The notes beneath the pieces were generated by a model. That model searched no databases and had not been told where the DNA came from. It worked only from the letters and a program-made list of their open reading frames with translations. A stretch of 64,000 nt of DNA from CAVUXJ01 sp963814975 (lineage in GTDB: Bacteria; Acidobacteriota; Vicinamibacteria; Vicinamibacterales; CAVVIG01): positions 1-64,000 of the forward strand of contig CAWFFB010000025.1 in the NCBI GenBank assembly GCA_963814975.1. The letters run 5' to 3'. Both the position numbers and the translations under genes were made by a program. This document shows positions 8,085 through 15,006 of the stretch, piece after piece. Every line of letters starts with the position of its first letter. Position 1 is the first letter of the stretch.

Positions 8085-8807
8085 GAGGAGGGAGAACGCT
8101 ACAAGAACCGCCGTCTGGTGTCGGAGAGCACGGTGCGGCGCGAGCGCGGTCTGCTCCAGTCCATCTTCGAGCGCGCGATCGACGAGGGCTACGACATTCG
8201 CAACCCGTTCCGCGGCATCAAGCGTGGGAAGGACAAGCCGCGGACACGCGTCCTGACGCTCGACGAAGAGACACTCCTGCTGGAAGCGCTTCACCCGCGC
8301 TTCCAGCGCTTCGTTCGGTTCGCGCTCGGGACCGGCTGCCGCCTCGACGAGATCCGCGGCATCGACTCCAGGCGCGACATCGACTGGATGCGAGGAACAG
8401 TCCATGTCATCGGCAAATTCCGCAAGGAGCGCGATGTGCCGATGCAGCCGGACGCCCACGCAGCGCTGGAGGAACAACTGGAAGAGGACGGCAAGCTGTG
8501 GCGGCAGAATCCGCAGCGGCTACGTGAGGTGCTGGCGGAAGCCTCGGTGCGGGCGAAGATTCCGCGGCTGACCCCTCACGTGCTGCGGCACACATTCGGC
8601 ACTCGGTGGCTCCAGGCCGGCGGCGACATCTACAAGCTGTCGAAAATCCCGGGACACTCCAGCGTCGCCGTGACCGAAGCGCACTATGCGCATCTGCTGA
8701 AGGAGGATCTGGTGGCTGCGAGCCAACAGGTGACAATCCCCGTCGCGCCGAGAGGCACAGGAAACCTTGTTCGAATGCCGCAGCGCCGGACAGGAACGAG
8801 TCAATGA
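8085..8807 (+). pseudogene. Tyrosine recombinase/integrase, 5' truncated
   Basis: From about 8100 the frame matches a phage-type integrase: part of the SAM-like domain (SESTVRRERGLLQSIFERA), then the catalytic domain with arginine in GCRLDEIRGI, HVLRHTFGTRW, the GHSSV histidine and the HYAHL tyrosine. The N-terminal arm and most of the core-binding domain are absent; upstream codons do not look like integrase. The catalytic residues survive, but a protein without the core-binding domain is unlikely to act. Its stop overlaps the ATG of the next gene (ATGA at 8804). It probably belongs to the element that left the tRNA-Pro fragment. Confidence 0.75.
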
Positions 8808-9308
8808 CGATGTTTCGCTACTCAACACTCGGTGGCGGCGAGAATGCGTCGATTCCTTCGGCGGCCGAACTGATTGAAAATCGTTCGCAGAGGTCCGGCC
8901 TGGGACGAGATCACGATTACGCGGGAGGACGACGCGCAGTTCCCGCGCGCCGGTCTGTCCTGGCACGAAGGTCACGGGCTGGTCCTCCACTGCTTCGAGG
9001 ACGATCTGTCGTGGGGCTTCTTTCTTGCCGAATCCGGTTCACTGACGGCGCCAGAAGTCGACATCGTTCTCGGCGGTCAGGTTCAGGAACGGTGGCCGAG
9101 ACAGTTATTCGTTGAGCCATCTCTAGGCGCTGAGGCTCTTGATTACTTTCTGAAGACGGGCAAGCAGATGGAAACGCTGCACTCGATTCGAATCGATGCG
9201 TTCGCCCGGGAGACCGTATGGAAAGGGCGAGCAGGCCGCGATGCGTGGGAAAGGGCCAGGAAGGGAGAGGTCCAACGTGAGCGTGCGCCCATACTGCTTG
9301 ACGTATAA
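8804..9308 (+). pseudogene. Hypothetical protein, probably one missing A (Imm1-like pattern)
   Basis: The first 25 residues (MTMFRYSTLGGGENASIPSA) are in one frame and the rest (KIVRRGPAWDEITITREDDA, then a WHEGHGLVLHCF stretch) in another. Adding one A to the GAAAA run at about 8878 joins them smoothly as AELIEKIVRRG, giving about 168 residues. The sheet-rich sequence and GGGENASIPSAAELIE start resemble small immunity-type proteins, but I cannot assign a family. Its ATG overlaps the integrase stop. Probably an intact gene hidden by a homopolymer error. Confidence 0.5.
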
Positions 9309-9335
9309 CGCCAGACGTTATAGCTTGGTACTCAC

Positions 9336-9614
9336 GTGATTCGGTCGTTCAAGGACACCGAAGCCGAGGCGCTCTTCTCGGGCCGGTTCAGCCGCCGGTT
9401 GCAGCGGGTGGCCCGGGTTGGCCAGCGGCAGCTCCAGCAGCTCCATGCGGCCCACGACCTCCGTGACCTCGCGGCATTCCCCGGCAACCGGCTCGAGGCG
9501 CTCGCAGGCGATAGGCGTGGACAACACAGCATTCGGATCAACGATCAGTATCGCATCTGTTTCGTCTGGCACGACGGGGACGCTGACGATGTGGAGATCG
9601 TGGATTATCACTAG
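9336..9614 (+). CDS. higB: HigB-type toxin (RelE superfamily)
   Basis: 92 residues: MIRSFKDTEAEALFSGRFSR at the start, AFPGNRLEALAGDRRGQHSIRINDQYRICFVW in the middle and VEIVDYH at the end. This is the plasmid-maintenance killer (HigB) family, a ribosome-dependent mRNA interferase. Toxin-first order with the HigA antitoxin 21 bases downstream is typical. Lies in the decayed mobile region. Confidence 0.9.
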   Translation: MIRSFKDTEAEALFSGRFSRRLQRVARVGQRQLQQLHAAHDLRDLAAFPGNRLEALAGDRRGQHSIRINDQYRICFVWHDGDADDVEIVDYH

Positions 9615-9635
9615 CACTAGCGCAGGGAGGAAATG

Positions 9636-9941
9636 ATGGCGAAGAGTCGCCGACTACCGCCGGTGCATCCGGGAGAAATCTTACGAGAGGATCTCATGAC
9701 ACCGCTCGGGCTGAGCATCAACGGGCTCGCCCGCGACCTGCGGGTGCCTGTGACCAGGATGAGCGAGATCGTAAACGGCCGCCGCAGCATCACGGCTGAT
9801 ACAGCCTTGCGCCTGGCGCGCTACTTTGCCATGACGCCGCAGTTCTGGATGAACCTGCAGGCTGCGTACGATCTCGATCTGGCGACGCGCGCGTCGGCGG
9901 ACAGAATCAAACGAGACGTGCATCCGCGAGAGGCTGCATAG
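9636..9941 (+). CDS. higA: HigA-type XRE antitoxin
   Basis: 101 residues with PPVHPGEILREDLMTPLGLS, a helix-turn-helix (NGLARDLRVPVTRMSEIVNG) and FWMNLQAAYDL near the end, diagnostic of HigA. A GGGAGG lies two bases before one ATG (9633) and five before a second (9636); the second spacing is better. Neutralises HigB and represses the operon. Confidence 0.9.
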   Translation: MAKSRRLPPVHPGEILREDLMTPLGLSINGLARDLRVPVTRMSEIVNGRRSITADTALRLARYFAMTPQFWMNLQAAYDLDLATRASADRIKRDVHPREAA

Positions 9942-10058
9942 CCCGATCTCTTTCGATCAGGACCCCTGCAAGTGCCGCGAATGCGAAATGTCCCGAGCGG
10001 TGACAGGCCGAACTGCCGATGCCTCGACGGTCGCGACCGCCGCGGTCTGGCCATCGAG

Positions 10059-10160
10059 GTCTATTCCGGTCATGGGTGACAGTTCATTCCGGCCGAGCAC
10101 ATCGGTAACACTTTCGGGCCGAACGGATTGTCGATCGGCTCCAGCCTGCATCGGGTAACA
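10059..10160 (-). mobile_element. Second IS481-type end remnant
   Basis: About 100 bases similar to 7186-7290 in the same orientation, sharing GGTCTATTC, ATTCCGGCCGAGC-like and TTTCGGGCCGAACGGATT followed by CGATCGG-TCCAGCC. Only the IS end and the last transposase codons remain. With 7187-7415 it brackets the 2.8-kb integrase/HigBA segment. Confidence 0.65.
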
Positions 10161-10247
10161 CCGGGGTAACGGCCCCACGTCATCACGTCGACTTCTTGAG
10201 CCAGCAGCATTCCGGCGTCGGGTTCGCGCGGAATCTACGCACGCGTT

Positions 10248-10754
10248 CTACGTTCTCGAACCTTTGCTCCTTGGTACCGAATGCTTGGTGTTGTAGGTTA
10301 TCGCCTCGCGCAGCAATGCCTGTAGCGCGGGCTTGTCTATCTTGTCTCCCTCGTGAAAGTCTATCGCCCGCCAGGTGTTCCCCTCCAGGCCGGTGTTGAA
10401 GAGCTTCTTGGGGTCAGGGAGCTCGGCTCCGTGGAAGAACGTGAGCTTCACCTTGTCCTTGTGGGCGTTGGCGAGGGCGTACATTCCCTCGTGCGACCAG
10501 ACGGGGCTCCCCATCCACTTCCATTCCTCGACCACCTCGGGATCGACGCCGTGGATGAGCGTGCGGATTTCGGCCAACCTCGCGCCTCTCCAATCGCCCA
10601 AGTCCGCGATGCTCTTGTCGATCCGCTTGGATGCGCTCATATGATCTGACGACTTGGCGACCGCCTCTCGCGGTTTGGCCGCCTTCGCAGCGACCCGCTT
10701 GGCGGCGGCCTTCTTCGCGACCTTCGCGGACGTCGTGGGCGTCTTGCCGGGCAT
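10248..10754 (-). CDS. DUF1801 protein with a lysine/alanine-rich N-terminal tail
   Basis: 168 residues. Residues 1-45 are a basic tail (KVAKKAAAKRVAAKAAK) and the rest is a DUF1801/YdhG-like domain: EVVEEWKWMGSPVWSHEGMY, HKDKVKLTFFHGAELPDPK. The start at 10754 (MPGKTPTTSA) is the first ATG after a change of composition. DUF1801 proteins are small, of unknown function, and often lie near ECF sigma factors, as here. Follows a second DUF1801 gene by about 47 bases on the same strand. Confidence 0.8.
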   Translation of the reverse strand: MPGKTPTTSAKVAKKAAAKRVAAKAAKPREAVAKSSDHMSASKRIDKSIADLGDWRGARLAEIRTLIHGVDPEVVEEWKWMGSPVWSHEGMYALANAHKDKVKLTFFHGAELPDPKKLFNTGLEGNTWRAIDFHEGDKIDKPALQALLREAITYNTKHSVPRSKGSRT

Positions 10755-10801
10755 CGTGTTCACTCCAGGACTGCGGTGACGTGCGAGAAGCCCTTCCGGC
10801 G

Positions 10802-11281
10802 CTACGGGACCCAGCCGGGCAGGGCGGCCGCCTGCCGGATCCATGCCGCCATCTGCGCCTCGTCGAGCTGATCGTCCTCGCGGATGTCGAAGTAGCGTAC
10901 TTCCTTGTGCTTGGACTCGCCAGGAGGGACAGGACGCAGCGACGTGCCGCGGAAGAACGCCACCTTGACGTAGTTCGTGAAGGTATGGAAGTTGAGAAAC
11001 CAGCCCCGGCCCTCGACTCCGTAGAAGGGCGAGTTCCATTTGACCGCCTTGCGCACGCCGGGGACGGTGCGCACGATGAGGGCGTCGAGGCGGCGCCCTG
11101 CGTCGCGTTTCCAGCTCGGCATGGCCGCGATGTAGGCCTGCACGGGGGCGTCGCCGTCGGCCTTCGCGATCTGAGGGTTGCCGCCAGAGAGGAGCGCAAC
11201 TGGCTTGGCCTTCGCGCCCGCCTTCGGCTTCTTGATTGACGCCATCTTCTGCCGCTGGATTCGTCGGTTCTGATTCGCCAC
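10802..11281 (-). CDS. DUF1801 protein
   Basis: 159 residues with a short basic N-terminus and the domain core VQAYIAAMPSWKRDAGRRLD, VKWNSPFYGVEGRGWFLNFH and VKVAFFRGTSLRPVPPG. It is the upstream member of a DUF1801 pair, only distantly similar to its partner. A second start (M13, MASIKK) is also possible. Function unknown. Confidence 0.8.
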   Translation of the reverse strand: MANQNRRIQRQKMASIKKPKAGAKAKPVALLSGGNPQIAKADGDAPVQAYIAAMPSWKRDAGRRLDALIVRTVPGVRKAVKWNSPFYGVEGRGWFLNFHTFTNYVKVAFFRGTSLRPVPPGESKHKEVRYFDIREDDQLDEAQMAAWIRQAAALPGWVP

Positions 11282-11340
11282 GCTTCGTTCCTTCGTTCGA
11301 GCGGTCAGGCGCTCGCCGGCGACCGTTGCTCCCTCGGCTT

Positions 11341-11367
11341 GGTCACATCAGCGACGTTTCGTCCGTC
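11341..11367 (+). promoter_or_regulatory. GGTCACA-N16-CGTC promoter-like element
   Basis: GGTCACA at 11341-11347 and CGTC at 11364-11367 with exactly 16 bases between, the same architecture as the elements beside the ECF gene. About 25 bases on there is GGAGGAAT and a six-codon frame (MTDAHA) from 11399, then nothing coding on this strand. It may be an orphan promoter left after loss of its gene, or drive an antisense transcript into the glyoxalase-fold gene. Confidence 0.5.
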
Positions 11368-11505
11368 AGTTACCATGACGGAGCGCGACGGAGGAATATG
11401 ACCGATGCCCACGCCTGAGGTCAACGGTCGTCAGCGGACGCCGCGATGGCCGTGTTGCTGGAAGCCGAGCGACGGCAGCGCTCCCGATGCGGCTGAACGT
11501 CCGCC

Positions 11506-11898
11506 CTACCAGCGCAGCAGCTGCGTGATCTGAATGAGATTGCCGCAAGTGTCGTTCAGCATGGCGATCCTGGAGCCGGTCACGTCCGTGGGCGGCAAGG
11601 TGAACTCGGCGCCGCGCGCGTTCATCCGCTCGTAATCGGCCTGCACATCGTCGGTGAAGAGCATGGCCGCGGGCTGGCCCTGCTGGAACATCGCCTGCTG
11701 GTAGGCTTTGGCCGCCGGGCTGCCGTTGAGCGCCAGCTGCAGCTCCGTGCCGTTCCGGTCCTCTGGTGAGACCACCGTGAGCCAGCGAAACGGCCCCTGG
11801 CTGAAGTCGGCCTTCTTCACGAAACCCAGGACTTCGGTATAGAAGAGCAGGGCCTTCTCCTGGTCGTCGACGTGCACGCTGGTCAGTTTGATTTTCAT
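11506..11898 (-). CDS. VOC-superfamily (glyoxalase-fold) protein
   Basis: 130 residues: MKIKLTSVHVDDQEKALLFY, then TEVLGFVKKADF, and TDVTGSRIAMLNDTCGNLIQ near the end. Two beta-alpha-beta-beta-beta modules typical of vicinal-oxygen-chelate proteins; His9 and Glu near the end of strand motifs could be metal ligands. Divergent from the ECF sigma gene across 108 bases that hold two matching minus-strand promoter elements, so it is the likeliest target of that sigma factor. Start is supported by GGAGG(C) seven bases upstream (AAGGAGGCAACC). Confidence 0.85.
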   Translation of the reverse strand: MKIKLTSVHVDDQEKALLFYTEVLGFVKKADFSQGPFRWLTVVSPEDRNGTELQLALNGSPAAKAYQQAMFQQGQPAAMLFTDDVQADYERMNARGAEFTLPPTDVTGSRIAMLNDTCGNLIQITQLLRW

Positions 11899-11913
11899 CG
11901 GTTGCCTCCTTCA

Positions 11914-11940
11914 TGTCACATTCGCGGTTGTCGCCGCGTC
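11914..11940 (+). promoter_or_regulatory. TGTCACA-N16-CGTC promoter reading into the ECF sigma gene
   Basis: TGTCACA (11914-11920), 16-base spacer, CGTC (11937-11940), on the strand of the sigma gene that starts 67 bases further on. As I recall it, this is the consensus published for SnoaL-fused ECF41 sigma factors. Suggests autoregulation. Confidence 0.65.
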
Positions 11941-11948
11941 ACTGCTAT

Positions 11949-11975
11949 GACGAAACATGACCTGACTATGTGACC
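11949..11975 (-). promoter_or_regulatory. GGTCACA-N16-CGTC promoter, proximal, reading into the VOC gene
   Basis: On the minus strand GGTCACA is 11975-11969 and CGTC is 11952-11949, again 16 bases apart. The predicted start of transcription near 11942 leaves a leader of about 44 bases before the VOC ATG. Confidence 0.65.
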
Positions 11976-11978
11976 GAC

Positions 11979-12005
11979 GACGGAACGTGACGAGGACGTG
12001 TGACC
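11979..12005 (-). promoter_or_regulatory. GGTCACA-N16-CGTC promoter, distal, reading into the VOC gene
   Basis: GGTCACA at 12005-11999 and CGTC at 11982-11979 on the minus strand, 16 bases apart and exactly 30 bases from the proximal copy. Its upstream half ends one base before the sigma gene ATG (12007). Confidence 0.6.
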
Positions 12006-12006
12006 G

Positions 12007-12885
12007 ATGAACGAACGCGATTATCTAGCCGAGCGATTCGAAGAGCACCGAACCCACCTGCGCTCCGTGGCGTACCGGATGCTCGGCTCGTTGAACGAGG
12101 TGGACGATGCCGTTCAGGAAGCGTGGCTGCGACTGAGCCGCGCTGATGCGACGGGCATCGATAACCTTGGCGGATGGCTGACCACGGTCGTCGCGCGCGT
12201 GTGCCTCGACATGCTGCGGTCGCGCACCTCGCGGCGCGAGGAGCCGTTCACCCCGGACGCGCCGGAGCCGGCCGCGGCCGGCACGAGCGGGAGCAGCCCT
12301 GAGCAGGAAGCGCTCCTCGCTGATTCGGTCGGGCTCGCGCTGCTCGTCGTGCTCGACAGGCTGACGCCGGCGGAACGCCTCGCCTTTGTGCTGCACGACA
12401 TGTTCGCCGTGCCGTTCGAGGAGATCGCGTCGATCGTCGGCCGTTCCGCAGAGGCGACGCGGCAGCTCGCCAGCCGCGCCCGGCGGCGCGTGCGCGGTGG
12501 CGCGGCGGCGACCGGCTCCGATGTCGTTCGGCAGCGCGAGGTCGTCGATGCCTTTCTTGCGGCGTTACGCGGCGGCGACTTGGAAGGCCTGCTCGCCGTC
12601 CTCGATCCGGATCTCGTGGTTCGGACGGACCTGACGGTCCCGTCCGGCGCGCCGGCCGAGGTCCGCGGCGCGGCGGTCTGGGCGAAGCAGGCGGTCGCCT
12701 TCGGACACCTCGCGCGACTCGTGCGGCCCGCGCTCGTCAATGGGGCCATCGGCATCGTCATGGCGCCGCGGGGCCGATTGTCCAGAGCGCTCACCTTCAA
12801 GATCGCGAACGGCACAATCGCCGAGATCGAAGTCATCGGCGATCCGGCACGGCTCGGCGAGCTCGACGTGTCGATCGTCGAGTGA
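12007..12885 (+). CDS. ECF sigma factor with SnoaL-like C-terminal domain (SigJ/ECF41/ECF56 type)
   Basis: 292 residues. Region 2 includes HLRSVAYRMLGSLNEVDDAV and QEAWLRLSRAD, then GWLTTVVARVCLDMLRSRTS. Region 4 includes LTPAERLAFVLHDMFAVPFE and EEIASIVGRSAEATRQLASR. From about residue 175 a SnoaL-like (NTF2-fold) domain follows (VVDAFLAALRGGDLEGLLAV) and ends IEVIGDPARLGELD. Such tails replace an anti-sigma factor in the ECF41/ECF56 groups and tune activity. The DGGGK motif usual in ECF41 is not visible, so the SigJ/ECF56 branch may fit better. Likely controls the divergent VOC gene and itself through the elements at 11914-12005. Confidence 0.9.
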   Translation: MNERDYLAERFEEHRTHLRSVAYRMLGSLNEVDDAVQEAWLRLSRADATGIDNLGGWLTTVVARVCLDMLRSRTSRREEPFTPDAPEPAAAGTSGSSPEQEALLADSVGLALLVVLDRLTPAERLAFVLHDMFAVPFEEIASIVGRSAEATRQLASRARRRVRGGAAATGSDVVRQREVVDAFLAALRGGDLEGLLAVLDPDLVVRTDLTVPSGAPAEVRGAAVWAKQAVAFGHLARLVRPALVNGAIGIVMAPRGRLSRALTFKIANGTIAEIEVIGDPARLGELDVSIVE

Positions 12886-13121
12886 GACATGCCGATCAAC
12901 GTGTTCCGGCATCTCGCCGCTAGTCTTGCGTCCCGCGCGGCAAGGGAGAAAGCCGATCACCAACGCTCACGCCGGCGGCGGAGCTGGAATCGTCCCTTGG
13001 CGCGGGAGCCCCATCCTTCACTGCTTCCAGGGACCGGAGCGCCCGCGGATAACTGAGCATTCCATTCCCGCGCCCCCCAATAGTTGCTATCGTTACGGAA
13101 CAGAGACGAGAGGCACCACAC

Positions 13122-13613
13122 ATGCTGCGTTCGAGCCTGGCCCTGATACTCCTGACGTTCGCCTCGACCAGGGTGTTGTTTGCGCAGGATGCCGTGTCGG
13201 AAGCGGCGATTCGCGCCATCGTGGCGGAGCAGGTGGTAGCCTGGGATGCCGGAGATGCGCCGGGGTACGCCCGGTATCTCGCGCCCGGCGCTTCGTTCAC
13301 GAACCTCTTTGGGATGGTCATGTACGGCGCTCCCGCGTTCGCGCAGCGGCACGCCGAGATCCTCGGGACGTTCTACAAGGGTACCACGAAGCATCATGTC
13401 GTCCGCCGCGTTCGTTTCGTCACCCCTGACGTCGCGATCGTCGACATCGACAATCAAGTGCGCGGCGTGACGGCGATGCCTGACGGCATGGTCCTGCCGC
13501 GCGACGGTATCGTGAGGACGCAGCTGATGGAGGTCTTCGTGCGCCGCAACGGCCGGTGGTTGATTGAGGCGTACCACAATGTCGACCTCAAGCCATCTGC
13601 GAGCCTGAGATAA
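13122..13613 (+). CDS. Secreted SgcJ/EcaC-type SnoaL-like protein
   Basis: 163 residues with a signal peptide (MLRSSLALILLTFASTRVLF, cleavage after AQ near residue 22) and a DUF4440/SnoaL-like fold: AIVAEQVVAWDAGDAPGYAR, FGMVMYGAPAFAQRHAEILG and a last strand ending WLIEAYHNVDLKP. Family members bind small molecules or act as isomerases; no clear catalytic set is visible. Stands alone with 236 empty bases upstream. Confidence 0.8.
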   Translation: MLRSSLALILLTFASTRVLFAQDAVSEAAIRAIVAEQVVAWDAGDAPGYARYLAPGASFTNLFGMVMYGAPAFAQRHAEILGTFYKGTTKHHVVRRVRFVTPDVAIVDIDNQVRGVTAMPDGMVLPRDGIVRTQLMEVFVRRNGRWLIEAYHNVDLKPSASLR

Positions 13614-13770
13614 CATGATGCGAGCAGTGAGGCCGGTCGATGACAATCTCGTCATTCGCCTTGCAGGATTGAAACGACCCGGCGCCCAGTTTTGACCGCC
13701 ATTCGTCGCGCGCAGCGCCAAATGCTGATGCGCTGTTCGGCTTCGGGATTGCAGCGAGCTGTCAACTTAG

Positions 13771-14574
13771 ATGCAGAAGAGATTTGCCTACGCGTTGACG
13801 GCCGGATTGCTCTCGTCGGGAGCCCCGGCTGGACTTCTGGGTGTCAGGCTCGCCAGGAAACAGGGCGGTGACGACTGGATACCACCGGCGCCACGCCACA
13901 TTACCGATGAGCGTGCATCCTATTTGTATGTTGGTGCCACGACCGCGATCATCTTTGGGATGTTCGGGTACCTTCTGGGCCGCAAGGTCGACACCCTTGC
14001 GCATCTTTCCGAGACCGATTCGCTGACCGGGTTGCTCAACGCGCGGGGATTTTCGACGCGTCTGTGTGAAGAGCTGAAGAGGTCCCGCCGCTATCGCGAG
14101 CCTCTCACGCTTCTTTTTTTCGATCTCGACGGGTTGAAGGACATCAACGATCGGCACGGGCATCGGGCCGGCAGCATGGCGCTGCGAAAAGCGTCGCGCG
14201 TTATCCGCTCCGAGCTGCGCGAGACCGACGCTGCTGCGCGATGGGGAGGGGACGAGTTCACGCTGATCGCGCAAAAGACCGGTGCGCAGACAGGCGTGGC
14301 GCTGGCCGACCGCATCCGGCGCCGCATTGCGGAGAGGATGGCTGCGTGGCCATTGACAGCTTCCGTTGGCGTCGCTACAGCCGATCCGCAGAACCCTGCC
14401 GCTTTCGAACCGACGGCTTTGCTGCGCGCAGCCGACCTTGCGATGTACGAGGCCAAGAAGCGCGGCAGGAACAGCACCTTCACATTCGAACCGGTCACCC
14501 TTGCCACACGGGGTGAGCCGGACGGATCGAACGCACCCCAACCGACAACCCGGCGCCGGCAGGTACTCAACTAA
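13771..14574 (+). CDS. GGDEF diguanylate cyclase
   Basis: 267 residues. The N-terminus has two hydrophobic stretches (residues 8-27 and about 52-70), so it is probably membrane-anchored without an evident sensor domain. The GGDEF domain carries DSLTGLLNARGF, LLFFDLDGLKDINDRHGHRA and RWGGDEFTLIAQ, all consistent with an active enzyme making cyclic di-GMP. RETD five residues before GGDEF is a complete inhibitory I-site. The tail beyond LAMYEAKKRGRN is short and polar. Confidence 0.9.
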   Translation: MQKRFAYALTAGLLSSGAPAGLLGVRLARKQGGDDWIPPAPRHITDERASYLYVGATTAIIFGMFGYLLGRKVDTLAHLSETDSLTGLLNARGFSTRLCEELKRSRRYREPLTLLFFDLDGLKDINDRHGHRAGSMALRKASRVIRSELRETDAAARWGGDEFTLIAQKTGAQTGVALADRIRRRIAERMAAWPLTASVGVATADPQNPAAFEPTALLRAADLAMYEAKKRGRNSTFTFEPVTLATRGEPDGSNAPQPTTRRRQVLN

Positions 14575-14591
14575 ACACCACGAGTCACGAA

Positions 14592-14629
14592 CCGGCTGAG
14601 AAGCGTGCGTCGTGTCCGGCCTCAGCCGG
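14592..14629. terminator. Perfect 9-bp inverted repeat after the GGDEF gene
   Basis: CCGGCTGAG at 14592-14600 and CTCAGCCGG at 14621-14629 can form a hairpin with a 20-base loop, 17 bases after the cyclase stop. There is no T-run, so it is at best a weak terminator or a transcript-end hairpin. Confidence 0.35.
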
Positions 14630-14779
14630 AGCGCGGTATCCGTCGCTCCTTCGTTGCCACCACCGGATCGAAAGCAGGGATCAAATCATCACCGGCCCAG
14701 TCCCGCGAATTACGCAAGGTGATGCGAACGTCAGGCAAGCGCGAGGGCGTGTTGGTCCCGGCGGGGCGAGCGAATTGGC

Positions 14780-14947
14780 CTACTTGGAGGCTTCCGGGGT
14801 ATCCCCGCTGCCCGGCTCGTCTGACGACTTCTTCGATTGCAGCGCCTGCCGGGCCGCGGCGCGCTTCATGGCGCTGGGGCCGCTCTTTTTCTTTTTCAGG
14901 CGCGCGGCGGCTCGCTCCGACTTGGAAAGTTTGGGGGCTGAAGGCAT
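14780..14947 (-). CDS. Small lysine/alanine-rich basic protein
   Basis: 55 residues: MPSAPKLSKSERAAARLKKK, KSGPSAMKRAAARQALQSKK, then an acidic tail SSDEPGSGDTPEASK and TAG. A basic N-terminal two-thirds and acidic end are seen in small nucleic-acid-associated or ribosome-associated proteins, but I do not recognise a family. It is independent, between the GGDEF gene and the secreted 15007 gene. Confidence 0.5.
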   Translation of the reverse strand: MPSAPKLSKSERAAARLKKKKSGPSAMKRAAARQALQSKKSSDEPGSGDTPEASK

Positions 14948-15006
14948 GCCACCGAGTATACATCCGACGTGTCACGGTCCCGGCTGCGCCCCCAACCGCC
15001 CCCCCG

